Positions 1 to 6,954 of a DNA stretch of 35,468 bases are shown here, in pieces. This DNA is from a virus. The translations under genes were made by a program, and so were the position numbers. Under the pieces are notes generated by a model. The model had not been told where the DNA came from. It did not search any database and saw only the letters and a list, made by a program, of their open reading frames with translations. The stretch's first letter is position 1. The number at the start of each line of letters is the position of its first letter. The stretch lies in IMG/VR virus record IMGVR_UViG_3300017917_000449, positions 1 to 35,468 of that record; one strand, given 5' to 3'.

Positions 1-1108
1 GAAGATCGCTGACAGCAACGTCACGACCCAGAAGATCGCTGACAGCAACGTCACGACCGCAAAGATCGCAGACAACGCCATCACCACCGCGAAGATCGCT
101 ACTGGCGCTGTGATCCCTGCCGACCTCGCCAACGGCGGCCAAGAGCTGGGGATGCGCAACCGCATCATCAACGGCGACATGCGGATCGACCAGAGGAATG
201 CTGGGGCGAGTGTGGCCGTATTGGGAAACGGATATTTCACGGTTGACCGTTTTAGCTGTCTTTCGTCACAAGCATCTAAGTATTCAATTCAGCAAAACGC
301 TAGTTCCGTTACACCGCCAGCGGGTTATTCAAATTACGTTGGCGTTACCTCCCTCTCCGCTTACGCAGTCACCAACACCGACTTCTTCGGGGTTGAGCAG
401 CGGGTTGAAGGGCTTAACGTTTCGGACCTTGGCTGGGGCGCCGCTGGCGCCATTTCTGTTACCCTGTCATTTTGGGTGCGCAGTTCCCTAACCGGCACTT
501 TTGGCGGGGTTGTCAGCAATGCCAATAACCGCAGTTACCCGTTTACCTACACCATCAGCAGCGCAAACACTTGGGAACAAAAGACCATTACTGTCCCCGG
601 TGACACGACCGGCACATGGCTAACGACAAACGGTATAGGTCTTCGAGTGGTGTGGGGTTTGGGTGCTGGGTCAACTGTCGTCGGCACAGCAGGGTCTTGG
701 CAGGCGGGCAACTTTGTTTCAGCCACAGGTGCAACCTCCATCGTTGGCACCAACGGAGCCACTTTCTACATCACCGGCGTCCAACTGGAAGCAGGCTCTG
801 TCGCCACGCCGTTTGAGCGCAGGCCGTATGGCACTGAGCTGGCGCTGTGTCAGAGGTATTTCCAGTCGTCTTCCGTGTATATGCTCGCCTACACAATGGC
901 CAATAGTGGGTTTCGTTTTCTTACAGCATTTAAGCAAACAATGAGAGCTGCCCCTACGGTAACGTATTTCAGTATTACTTACAACAACAGCAGCTCAGGG
1001 GCTATCTTTGGATCGACGACTACCGATCATTTTATTGCGGATGCCGTTTGTGCGACAAATGGGAGTGCTTCATTTTCGGCAAATTACACAGCATCTGCGG
1101 AGCTTTGA
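1..1108 (+). CDS. Tail fibre protein, C-terminal part (gene continues from the window end)
   Basis: This is the distal part of the tail fibre that begins at 34041 and runs off the right end. The reading frame is open from base 2 and matches the frame at the right end after the 58-base overlap is removed, so the GTG at 110 is not the true start. It begins with KIADSNVTT-type decapeptide repeats. Next comes GGQELGMRNRIINGDMRIDQ, a short motif often seen in phage fibres ahead of the distal domain, and then a beta-rich, Gly/Ser/Thr-rich region expected to contain the receptor-binding tip. Base composition from about 210 to 1050 is clearly less GC-rich than the flanking genes, as expected for an exchanged host-range module. 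The joined protein is 825 aa. Confidence 0.9.
   Translation, partial: KIADSNVTTQKIADSNVTTAKIADNAITTAKIATGAVIPADLANGGQELGMRNRIINGDMRIDQRNAGASVAVLGNGYFTVDRFSCLSSQASKYSIQQNASSVTPPAGYSNYVGVTSLSAYAVTNTDFFGVEQRVEGLNVSDLGWGAAGAISVTLSFWVRSSLTGTFGGVVSNANNRSYPFTYTISSANTWEQKTITVPGDTTGTWLTTNGIGLRVVWGLGAGSTVVGTAGSWQAGNFVSATGATSIVGTNGATFYITGVQLEAGSVATPFERRPYGTELALCQRYFQSSSVYMLAYTMANSGFRFLTAFKQTMRAAPTVTYFSITYNNSSSGAIFGSTTTDHFIADAVCATNGSASFSANYTASAEL
2..91 (+). repeat. 30-bp tandem repeats encoding a KIADSNVTT-like decapeptide
   Basis: Three 30-base units at 2-31, 32-61 and 62-91 encode KIADSNVTTQ, KIADSNVTTA and KIADNAITTA, and a partial unit (KIATGA) follows. The first two differ only in the last codon. 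The same units recur at 35412-35468. The repeat sits in the fibre shaft and is probably where the assembler broke the circle. Confidence 0.9.
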
Positions 1109-1110
1109 CC

Positions 1111-1263
1111 ATGTATAAACTTATCAACGACAAAACCGTCCTGCGCATCGCCGACAACGCTTTCATCCCTTTCGACGATGCCAACACCGACTATCAGGCT
1201 TACCTGAAGTGGCTGGCCGAGGGCAACCAACCGCTGCCTGCTGACGAGGCGCAGACAGAGTAA
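1111..1263 (+). CDS. Small tail-fibre-associated protein (assembly chaperone-like), 50 aa
   Basis: The ATG at 1111 lies two bases after the fibre stop, so expression is probably coupled to it. The protein begins MYKLINDKTVLRIADNAFIP and contains DANTDYQAYLKWLAEGNQP. Short proteins with a D-YQ-YL-WLAEGN pattern directly downstream of fibre genes are common in phages and are usually labelled tail-fibre assembly or XkdW-like. The role here is inferred from that position and pattern. There are no membrane segments or catalytic motifs. A longer in-frame start at 1048 would lie inside the fibre gene and is less likely. Confidence 0.7.
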   Translation: MYKLINDKTVLRIADNAFIPFDDANTDYQAYLKWLAEGNQPLPADEAQTE

Positions 1264-1277
1264 GTACAGAAACCAGT

Positions 1278-1296
1278 AGGCCCGTCTGGGCCTTTC
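1278..1296 (+). terminator. Weak intrinsic terminator-like hairpin
   Basis: AGGCCC-GTCT-GGGCCT forms a 6-bp stem with a 4-base loop, followed by TTC. It lies between the fibre-associated gene and the C1q-like gene. The T tract is short, so it may only attenuate transcription. Confidence 0.4.
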
Positions 1297-1319
1297 AGAA
1301 CATCGAAAGGAGTCCCGGC

Positions 1320-1784
1320 ATGGGCAAGTCAAGAGAAGTCGCAAGATTGCCAAACGCACCGGCATTCAGCGCATACAGGTCAGGCAGCAATCAGTCTGTC
1401 ACTGCTGGCGTGTGGACAAAGGTGCAAGCGCAGACCGAAGAGTTCGACACGGCCTCGGCCTATGACAACGCGACCAACTTCCGCTTCACGCCGCAGGTTG
1501 CGGGCTACTACCAGGTCAACGCGCAACTCTGCCCTGCTGGAGTCACGGTCACGAGGGGCATTGTGTCCATCTACAAGAACGGATCGATCTTCAAGATTGG
1601 ATCTGACTATCTGTCAGACGCCAATACTGTCGCCAGATCTACCGTGTCTGCGCTGATCTACATGAACGGCACGACTGACTTCCTTGAGATGTTCGGATTT
1701 GTCAGTGCTTCATCAGGTTCTGCGTTTGGTTTTTCAACAGGCGCAGACACCTACTTCCAAGCCTGCCTGGTGCGTACTGCTTGA
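1320..1784 (+). CDS. C1q/TNF-like jelly-roll protein, 154 aa
   Basis: The sequence has a C1q-domain pattern: PAFSAYRSGSNQSVTAG near the start, then VWTKVQAQTEEFD, FRFTPQVAGYYQVNAQL, a middle GIVSIYKNGS strand and a C-terminal YFQACLVRTA strand. C1q-like domains in phages form trimeric beta sandwiches on fibres or virion surfaces and often contact the host surface. Nothing enzymatic is visible. The start at 1320 follows AAGGAGT with good spacing. Its place between the fibre genes and the lysis genes supports an accessory adhesion or fibre-tip role. The domain call is by pattern; the function is inferred. Confidence 0.72.
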   Translation: MGKSREVARLPNAPAFSAYRSGSNQSVTAGVWTKVQAQTEEFDTASAYDNATNFRFTPQVAGYYQVNAQLCPAGVTVTRGIVSIYKNGSIFKIGSDYLSDANTVARSTVSALIYMNGTTDFLEMFGFVSASSGSAFGFSTGADTYFQACLVRTA

Positions 1785-1795
1785 CGGAGGATTGA

Positions 1796-2005
1796 ATGGA
1801 GCCAGGAGAGATCGACCCCATCAAGTACGGCGCAATGTGGCAGCGCGTGCAGGACATGGACAAGAAGATCGACAAGATGGAAGGCCAGATCGAGCAGCTG
1901 CTCGAGCTCGCCAACAAGAGCAAGGGCGGGCTGTGGGCTGGCATGGCCATCGCGTCTGCGCTGGGCGCTGCCCTGTCCTGGTTGGCCAGTCACTGGAAGG
2001 GGTAA
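1796..2005 (+). CDS. Small coiled-coil/membrane protein, XhlA-like, 69 aa
   Basis: Residues 14-41 (RVQDMDKKIDKMEGQIEQLL) form a heptad-patterned amphipathic helix. A single hydrophobic segment follows at about 45-64 (LWAGMAIASALGAALSWLA), with a short basic tail. Haemolysin XhlA-type lysis accessory proteins have this architecture, and the gene opens a cassette that ends in a holin and endolysin. The start is preceded by GGAGG at 1786-1790. A part in lysis is inferred from context; the sequence itself shows only a membrane-anchored coiled coil. Confidence 0.65.
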   Translation: MEPGEIDPIKYGAMWQRVQDMDKKIDKMEGQIEQLLELANKSKGGLWAGMAIASALGAALSWLASHWKG

Positions 2006-2008
2006 GTC

Positions 2009-2500
2009 ATGGTTGACCCGATCACCGCCTTTGCCGCAGTTCAGTCTGCGGTCAAGATGATCAAGAAGGCATCGGCTGCGGTGGATGACGTGGCCAGCCT
2101 TGGCCCGCTGATCGGGAAATACTTTGACGCCAAGCACGCGGCCACCAAGGCAGCACGCGAGGCCAAGAAGCAAGGCGGCTCCAACATGGGCAAGGCCATC
2201 GAGATCGAGCTCGCGCTCAAGAGCCAACGAGATTTCGAGGAGCAACTCAAGGGGCTGTTCTTCTCGTCCAACAACATGGACATCTGGAACAACATCCAGC
2301 GGCGCGTGGCCGAGATGGATCAAGAGGATCGGCTCGAGGCCGACCGCGAGCGCACGCGCATCCGCAATGCCAAGCGCAGGCAGCAGGAGATCAACGAGTA
2401 CCTGCTGGCCTTTGCCATCGTGACCGTGGTCGGCATCGTGGTTTTGTGGGGCGTCATGGAGGTGGCCGAATACTGCAAGGGTGCCAAATGTGGCCGGTGA
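2009..2500 (+). CDS. Single-pass membrane protein of the lysis region, 163 aa
   Basis: The N-terminal half is Ala/Lys-rich helix (AAVQSAVKMIKKASAAVDD). A charged, Arg/Glu-rich coiled coil at roughly 95-130 follows, then one strong transmembrane segment at about 132-152 (LLAFAIVTVVGIVVLWGVM) and a short tail with two cysteines. GGAAGG precedes the ATG. I do not recognise a family with a known role. Position between the XhlA-like gene and the other small membrane genes suggests lysis or membrane function, but this is not shown by any motif. Confidence 0.7.
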   Translation: MVDPITAFAAVQSAVKMIKKASAAVDDVASLGPLIGKYFDAKHAATKAAREAKKQGGSNMGKAIEIELALKSQRDFEEQLKGLFFSSNNMDIWNNIQRRVAEMDQEDRLEADRERTRIRNAKRRQQEINEYLLAFAIVTVVGIVVLWGVMEVAEYCKGAKCGR

Positions 2501-2660
2501 GAAAGACCCATGGAAGCAAGTCAGAGATGGCTTTGACAAGTGGATCAAGATCAGCTGCTACATCGCGTGCCTGTATTGGCTGGTCGGCATGCTGCCCTAC
2601 TTGCCCCGCGAGCTTGCGGACAAGATCGTGGCCCTGTTGTTGAGCAAGATTGGATTGTGA
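2490..2660 (+). CDS. Small hydrophobic protein, GTG start, 56 aa
   Basis: This short frame overlaps the previous stop by 11 bases. It reads VAGEKDPWKQVRDGFDKWIK, then a hydrophobic stretch ISCYIACLYWLVGMLPYL (one transmembrane helix, about residues 21-38), then PRELADKIVALLLSKIGL. The GTG at 2490 is nine bases after AAGG. Another GTG at 2481 is too close to that site. The amphipathic segment, membrane helix and second helix look like a genuine product rather than chance, and the gene closes the gap before the lipoprotein. Function is unknown; a holin or antiholin accessory role would fit the neighbourhood. Confidence 0.6.
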   Translation: MAGEKDPWKQVRDGFDKWIKISCYIACLYWLVGMLPYLPRELADKIVALLLSKIGL

Positions 2661-2662
2661 AC

Positions 2663-2851
2663 ATGAAGAGAACTGCAGCCGCCATTCTGGTGTTGCTTGG
2701 GATGGCCGGGTGCCAGGATCGCTTCCGCTACCCGTGCATGGACAAGAACAACTGGAGCAAGGAAGAGTGCCAGCGCCCCATGTGCGCGATCACCCAGACC
2801 TGCCCCGATCAGCTGCTCAAGCCTGAAGACATCAAAGGAGAAGTGCGATGA
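2663..2851 (+). CDS. Small cysteine-rich lipoprotein, 62 aa
   Basis: The N terminus MKRTAAAILVLLGMAGC is a textbook type II signal peptide with the lipobox LGMAGC, so Cys17 should be lipidated. The mature part is only about 45 residues and carries four further cysteines (25, 36, 41, 47) in RYPCMDKNNWSKEECQRPMC and TQTCPD, consistent with two disulfides in the periplasm. Similar small lipoproteins occur in lysis regions of aquatic podoviruses (recalled, not searched). It overlaps the next gene by ATGA. An outer-membrane spanin-like role is possible from context but the protein lacks the usual coiled coil or Pro-rich region. Confidence 0.75.
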   Translation: MKRTAAAILVLLGMAGCQDRFRYPCMDKNNWSKEECQRPMCAITQTCPDQLLKPEDIKGEVR

Positions 2852-3144
2852 CCTGGAACACAGAACACGTCGAGGCCAAGATCAAGCTCACCATCGCGGT
2901 GAGCTTCTGCGTGACCATCATGGCCATGGTCATCCTGTCCATGTACAGCCTGGTCTTTGTGACCCAGCCCATGAGCGGCATCGCGCCGGCCGACAAGCAG
3001 TTCTTCTTCCTGCTGTCGGACATGAGCAAGTACATCCTCGGATCGCTTGGCACGCTGCTGGCCATCAAGGGCAAGGACGCCATCAAGGAGATCCTGCCAC
3101 CCAAGGAAGAGCCGCCCAAGGCTGAAGAGAAAAAGGAGTCCTGA
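2848..3144 (+). CDS. Two-helix membrane protein, holin-like, 98 aa
   Basis: There are two hydrophobic segments, about residues 12-37 (TIAVSFCVTIMAMVILSMYSL) and 56-73 (ILGSLGTLLAIKG region). A highly charged C terminus follows (KEILPPKEEPPKAEEKKES). Two helices with a charged tail are typical of class II holins. The ATGA overlap with the lipoprotein gene suggests translational coupling, and a clear 3TM-type holin follows, so this may be an antiholin, a pinholin partner or an inner-membrane partner of the lipoprotein. The assignment is topological only. Confidence 0.65.
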   Translation: MTWNTEHVEAKIKLTIAVSFCVTIMAMVILSMYSLVFVTQPMSGIAPADKQFFFLLSDMSKYILGSLGTLLAIKGKDAIKEILPPKEEPPKAEEKKES

Positions 3145-3145
3145 C

Positions 3146-3625
3146 ATGCTGCCATTCGTCGCATCCATCGTGTCCAACCTGATCAGCAACGGCATGCACA
3201 AGGTCGCTGATGCCGTGATCGAGAAAGGCGTGGACGCCGTGCAAGACAAGCTGGGCATCGAGCTCAAGCCCGAGGGCCAGGCCACGCCTGAGTACAACGA
3301 CAAGCTCAAGGCCGAGGCCATGAAGCATGAGGAGTTCATGGCCGAGCTCGACGAGAAGTCGCGCCAGCGTGCGACCGACATGCAGATGCAGGCCATGAAG
3401 TCCGACGACCCGCTTGTGCGCCGCTTCGTCTACATCTTCATCGCCTTCTGGTCGCTGTTCGCGGTGGGCTTCATCCCGTCCCTGATCTGGGTGCAGATCC
3501 CTGAGTCGGGCACCCGGTACGCCGACACCATCCTGGGCTACGTCATGGGCACCATCGTGACCAGCATGTTCGCCTTCCTGCTGGGCAGCAGCCAGGGCAG
3601 CCGCATGAAGGACGACAAGAAATGA
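3146..3625 (+). CDS. Holin of the 3TM superfamily (GTA holin type), 159 aa
   Basis: The N-terminal amphipathic region MLPFVASIVSNLISNGMHKV is followed by a long charged helix with KAEAMKHEEFMAELDEKSRQ. The two clear membrane helices are at about 91-114 (FVYIFIAFWSLFAVGFIP) and 128-147 (ILGYVMGTIVTSMFAFLLG), ending SSQGSRMKDDKK. This layout and the 'two hydrophobic helices ending in GSS-GS' pattern match the holin family first described for gene-transfer-agent release. AAGGAG precedes the ATG, and the endolysin gene overlaps its stop by four bases. It should permeabilise the inner membrane at lysis. Confidence 0.78.
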   Translation: MLPFVASIVSNLISNGMHKVADAVIEKGVDAVQDKLGIELKPEGQATPEYNDKLKAEAMKHEEFMAELDEKSRQRATDMQMQAMKSDDPLVRRFVYIFIAFWSLFAVGFIPSLIWVQIPESGTRYADTILGYVMGTIVTSMFAFLLGSSQGSRMKDDKK

Positions 3626-4287
3626 CGCCGGGCATCGACCAACTGACGGCCGCCGGGATCAAGCGCGACGTCGCAGAGCGCTGGCTTCCGCATGTACAGA
3701 AAGCATTGGCCCGGTTTGGTATCGAGTCCGAGCGCCAGGTGGCAGCCTGGCTGGCGCAGACCGCGCATGAGTCGGGCGGCTACACCATGCTGATGGAGAA
3801 CCTGAACTACAGGGCGGCCACCATGGCCGTGTGCTGGCCCAAGCGATTCGCGGAGGTGGGCCCTGACGGCAAGCCCAAGCGGGACGCCAAGGGTGCGCTG
3901 ATCCCCAACAAGTTCGCGCTGGCGCTGGAGCGCAAGCCTGAGGCCATCGCCAACGTGGTGTACGCCAGCCGCATGGGCAACGGGCCGACCGAGTCAGGCG
4001 AGGGCTGGAAGTACCGGGGCCGGGGGCTGAAGCAGCTGACCGGCAAGGACAACTACACCCGCTGTGGCCAGGCCCTGGGCCTCGACCTGGTGGGCAACCC
4101 CGACCTGCTGCTCGAGCCAGAGGGCGCGGCACTGTCGGCCGCCTGGTTCTGGTCGGTCAACAAGTGCGGCCCGCTGGCTGACGCCGACGACTTCGTGGGC
4201 CTGACCAAGAAGATCAACGGCGGCACCATCGGGCTGGCAGACCGACAGGCGCGGTACAACGCCTGCCTGAACATCTGCCGGGCCTGA
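3622..4287 (+). CDS. Endolysin, glycoside hydrolase family 19 (chitinase-like), 221 aa
   Basis: This enzyme should cleave peptidoglycan glycan strands at lysis. The GH19 signature residues are visible: AQTAHESGGY with probable catalytic Glu50, ENLNYRA, GNGPTESGEGWKYRGRG and LKQLTGKDNY (about 121-148), and a C-terminal KINGGTIGLADR segment. The length is normal for phage GH19 lysins. No signal peptide is present, so export depends on the holin. The ATG overlaps the holin stop (ATGA at 3622). It is the last gene of the rightward late unit and converges on the recT-type gene with one base between the stops. Confidence 0.93.
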   Translation: MTPGIDQLTAAGIKRDVAERWLPHVQKALARFGIESERQVAAWLAQTAHESGGYTMLMENLNYRAATMAVCWPKRFAEVGPDGKPKRDAKGALIPNKFALALERKPEAIANVVYASRMGNGPTESGEGWKYRGRGLKQLTGKDNYTRCGQALGLDLVGNPDLLLEPEGAALSAAWFWSVNKCGPLADADDFVGLTKKINGGTIGLADRQARYNACLNICRA

Positions 4288-4288
4288 C

Positions 4289-5347
4289 CTACTGCGCCGC
4301 GCCGAGCGCCGCCAGGCGCTTGCTGTAGGCCGCCGTGTGCTGCACGCGCTTGATCGTGTCGATCCGCTGCAGCGTGTCGTTGTTGGCCTCCTTGAGCTCG
4401 CGCAGTTTGGTCATGCGCTCACGCGCCGCCACCTTGCCAGCCTTGGCCACCTTGTCGGCCAGCGCCTCGTAGGCCACGGCCCACTCCTCGAGGGTGGGAT
4501 GCACGCTGACCGGCTCGTCTTTGCCCGGCACCAGCAGCTGGTACCCGACCGGCACGGCCACCTGCCCCACCTCCTCGTCGTCCTGGCCGGGCTCGCGCTC
4601 GACCACCACCTCGGGGATGTCGACCACCTCAAAGCCGGCGGCCTGGGCCTCGGCCACCACCGTGGCCACCTCGGCATTGACCGCGTCGACCGTGTCCTCC
4701 ATGGCCTGGGCGATCACCACCGGGTCGGACGTGCGCTCAGGGATCGCAGGCGGGGCCTGCAGCGCGTCGAGCGGGTTGCGAGGGGTGATGTCCCGGGCCG
4801 GGCGCGGCGCGGCCTCTGAGGGGTAATCCTGGGCCTCCTCGGCGGTGATCAGACCCTTGAGCACATCGGGGAAGGCGTCGCGCAGGGCAAAGCCCCGGGC
4901 CCGCATCTGCAGCATGCGCTTGGGGTAGGCTTGCCAGGGGCCGCCCTTGCCCCACAGCCCTGCCCGCTTGGCATCGTCCACGCTGAAGCGGGCGATCACC
5001 GGGTTGCGGCCCTTGCGCTTGGCCACGCAGACGGCCACGGGGTTGCTGGTGCCCTCGTTCTCGATGTGCTCGTCGATGCCCTCGCACACGGGGCTGGCCT
5101 GCACCAGCGCCATCATGGCGTCGCCGTACACGGACGGCTTGCCGTTGATCACGGCGATGTTCTGCAGGGCCTGCATGGGGGCCAGGCCGAGCTCGTAGCC
5201 CCACTGCACGCAGACCATGATGTCCTGCGGCTTGCCCTGGTAGGCGCGGGGCACCATGCTGGACTCGGCCAGCATCTTGCTGAACTCCATGGCCTCGGTG
5301 ATGGTGGCGGGCGCAAAGCCCTGGCGGGTGGTGGTGGTCAGTTGCAT
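4289..5347 (-). CDS. recT: RecT-type single-strand annealing protein, 352 aa
   Basis: The protein should anneal complementary single strands during phage recombination, working with the YqaJ-type exonuclease upstream in the same operon. The RecT core is seen as TITEAMEFSKMLAESSMVP, GYELGLAPMQALQNIAVING, KPSVYGDAMMALV and PWQAYPKRMLQMRARGFALR in the first 190 residues. A long acidic linker follows, then a basic helical tail (VAARERMTKLRELKEAN). The ATG at 5347 follows AGGAG. Longer readings upstream have no start with equal support and become Arg/His-rich noncoding-like sequence. It overlaps the preceding gene by 10 bases. Confidence 0.88.
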   Translation of the reverse strand: MQLTTTTRQGFAPATITEAMEFSKMLAESSMVPRAYQGKPQDIMVCVQWGYELGLAPMQALQNIAVINGKPSVYGDAMMALVQASPVCEGIDEHIENEGTSNPVAVCVAKRKGRNPVIARFSVDDAKRAGLWGKGGPWQAYPKRMLQMRARGFALRDAFPDVLKGLITAEEAQDYPSEAAPRPARDITPRNPLDALQAPPAIPERTSDPVVIAQAMEDTVDAVNAEVATVVAEAQAAGFEVVDIPEVVVEREPGQDDEEVGQVAVPVGYQLLVPGKDEPVSVHPTLEEWAVAYEALADKVAKAGKVAARERMTKLRELKEANNDTLQRIDTIKRVQHTAAYSKRLAALGAAQ

Positions 5348-5520
5348 GTGTCTTCTCCTGGGAGGTATTGCTTGAGGGTCTCGAAGACCAGGGCGACGAT
5401 GGCGGTGACGATCTCGTCTGCGTCCTGCTCCGAGCACTTGGGGATGTTGAATCGGACGGCGTCGACGGCACGCTTGTGCGCGGCCGTGAGGCTGTCCACG
5501 TCGAGCATGTCGATCTTCAT
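5338..5520 (-). CDS. Small hypothetical protein, 60 aa
   Basis: The sequence MKIDMLDVDSLTAAHKRAVD continues into an acidic helix with DADEIVTAIVALVFETLKQY. It is helical and mildly acidic with no membrane segment or cysteine motif. The start has only a weak ribosome site (GAAAG), but the preceding stop is nine bases upstream and the downstream recT-type start overlaps its end. I do not recognise it. A small partner of the recombination proteins is possible from context. Confidence 0.6.
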   Translation of the reverse strand: MKIDMLDVDSLTAAHKRAVDAVRFNIPKCSEQDADEIVTAIVALVFETLKQYLPGEDTCN

Positions 5521-5529
5521 GGGCTGCTT

Positions 5530-5679
5530 TCAGGTGAACCACAGCCAGAAGCCGTGCAGGATGCCGATGGGGAACATGATTGCCCCGGCCAGCAGGAAGC
5601 CCCACAGACCTTGGGCGAAGCATGTGAAGACGTGGGTCAGCCACGCCAGCATGCAGGTGATGCCAATGATCCAGCCCAT
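5530..5679 (-). CDS. Small two-helix membrane protein, 49 aa
   Basis: The short frame encodes MGWIIGITCMLAWLTHVFTC then GLWGFLLAGAIMFPIGILHG and ends FWLWFT. It is almost entirely hydrophobic, with two membrane helices around a short turn. Its ATG overlaps the upstream exonuclease stop by one base (TAATG), which indicates translational coupling. Such mini membrane proteins in early phage operons can act in superinfection exclusion or membrane remodelling, but nothing in the sequence decides this. Confidence 0.62.
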   Translation of the reverse strand: MGWIIGITCMLAWLTHVFTCFAQGLWGFLLAGAIMFPIGILHGFWLWFT

Positions 5680-6638
5680 TATTTGGCCTCCTTGATGGTC
5701 AGATTCGACTGCCTGATGGTGTATGCCTCCTTGGCCGGCACTGTTTTGGCTGGCTGTGCCTTATAGGATCTGGTGGGCCAGCTGATGGTGACGTTGCCGA
5801 CCCTGCCGGCTTCGGCCTTGTCCAGCATCTTCTTGAGTTTCTCCTCGGCCTTGGCCAGGGCTGACTCGGCCGCCTTGATGTCGGCTTTGGCCTGCAGTAC
5901 CACGCCAGCCCACTGCTCTGCCTCGGGCGGCAGATCCACCACCACCGGCTCTGTGGGGTACTGGCCACGGCGCTCTGGCCACTTCTCTCCCTCGGCCGGC
6001 GGGTAATAGTCCACCTCGCCCGTGGCCTTCCACTTGTCCAGCCGCGCCTGGAAGTCTGTGGTTACCTGTGCGATGCGGTCGAGGGTGGCCTGGTGCGGGG
6101 CGAACAGGAAGATCCGCAGCTGGGTGCCCTTGTACAGGGTAGCGATGGCCCCCCACTTGACCTTGATGATGTCCATCTGGGCCTGCAGCTGGATGGGGCC
6201 ACGCCACAGGGGCGGCACATCCTCGGGCTCCATGGCCGTGAGCTTCGCCTCGAGCACGCCCAAGCCGTCCAGCGCGATGCTGTCCTGGCCGATGACGTAG
6301 ATCCCGGCGTCGGGGTCTGTCACCATGACCTGGCCACGGCCCATGGCGCTGCCGTCCAGGCTGCAGCACAGGGGCATGGCGTCGTGGAAGTAGGCGGTGT
6401 CGTGCTCGAAGTCCAGGTCGGTGAGCTCCAGCCGCTTGGCGGTCTCGCGCAGGATCAGGGGCTCCAGCTGGTTGCCCCAGTCCATGGATTCGTTGCCGAT
6501 GTCGGGCCGCTCCTCGCCACGGGCAGCACGGATGCTGTACTCGAGCTCGTCGTTGGGCGTCTGGTACCTGCTCATGCCCATAACCGCGGGCAGGCGGGAG
6601 GCCGACAGCATCGTGTCGGGCGTGACTTTATTGACCAT
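5679..6638 (-). CDS. YqaJ-type viral exonuclease (lambda Exo-like), 319 aa
   Basis: This is the 5'-3' exonuclease partner of the RecT-type protein. The YqaJ fold motifs are present in order: SASRLPAVMGMSRYQTP, DWGNQLEPLI with Glu59, LCCSLDG with Asp95, and GVLEAKLT with Glu130-x-Lys132 (the metal-binding ExK). WRGPIQLQAQMDI and ATLYKGTQLRIF follow. The C terminus is a lysine-rich coiled coil (AKADIKAAESALAKAEEKLK) followed by VTISWPTR, as often found in this family. AAGGAG lies seven bases before the ATG at 6638. The exonuclease, small membrane protein, 60-aa protein and recT form one leftward operon. Confidence 0.88.
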   Translation of the reverse strand: MVNKVTPDTMLSASRLPAVMGMSRYQTPNDELEYSIRAARGEERPDIGNESMDWGNQLEPLILRETAKRLELTDLDFEHDTAYFHDAMPLCCSLDGSAMGRGQVMVTDPDAGIYVIGQDSIALDGLGVLEAKLTAMEPEDVPPLWRGPIQLQAQMDIIKVKWGAIATLYKGTQLRIFLFAPHQATLDRIAQVTTDFQARLDKWKATGEVDYYPPAEGEKWPERRGQYPTEPVVVDLPPEAEQWAGVVLQAKADIKAAESALAKAEEKLKKMLDKAEAGRVGNVTISWPTRSYKAQPAKTVPAKEAYTIRQSNLTIKEAK

Positions 6639-6945
6639 CTTCTTTCTCCTTGGTACTGGTCAGTTGGTAGACCCGGACGACGCGGGCGTGCGCCTGGGGA
6701 TGGGTGGCCTCGGTGTACCCGATGGCCTGAAATTTTTTTGACTTGAACACCGCGCCCAGGACGGACGGGTGCATGTGGGCAGGCATCTGCACCCGGGCCC
6801 GGATGTCGTTGATGCTCACCTTCCCCTGCTCCTTGGCCACCAGCACGGCTAGTGCTCGGCAGTGCTCCAGGAACACAGCGTCCCTGACCTGAAACAGGTC
6901 AAGCTGGGCGTCGCGGAACGCCCGACCAACGTCGACTTGCTGCAT
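6628..6945 (-). CDS. Hypothetical winged-helix-like protein, 105 aa
   Basis: The N-terminal half is helical (RDAQLDLFQVRDAVFLEHCR). The middle reads KEQGKVSINDIRARVQMPAH and then HPSVLGAVFKSKKFQAIGYT, with a final strand ARVVRVYQL. That order (helix, basic recognition-like helix, beta wing) resembles short winged-helix proteins common in phage early operons. It overlaps the exonuclease start by 11 bases. A regulatory or DNA-binding role is inferred; I recognise no named family. Confidence 0.68.
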   Translation of the reverse strand: MQQVDVGRAFRDAQLDLFQVRDAVFLEHCRALAVLVAKEQGKVSINDIRARVQMPAHMHPSVLGAVFKSKKFQAIGYTEATHPQAHARVVRVYQLTSTKEKEDGQ

Positions 6946-6954
6946 GGCAATACG

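Noticed and set aside
110-1108. GTG at 110 as start of a separate 332-aa protein
   Set aside because: The frame is open upstream and continues in frame from 34041 once the ends are joined; it is the fibre C terminus.
1-1108. Diversity-generating retroelement acting on the fibre or C1q gene
   Set aside because: No reverse transcriptase gene and no template/variable repeat pair were seen; the only repeats are the KIADSNVTT units.
5348-5644. Upstream extension of the recT-type gene to 451 aa
   Set aside because: Arg/His-rich reading that overlaps two small genes; ATG 5347 has AGGAG and begins the RecT-like sequence.
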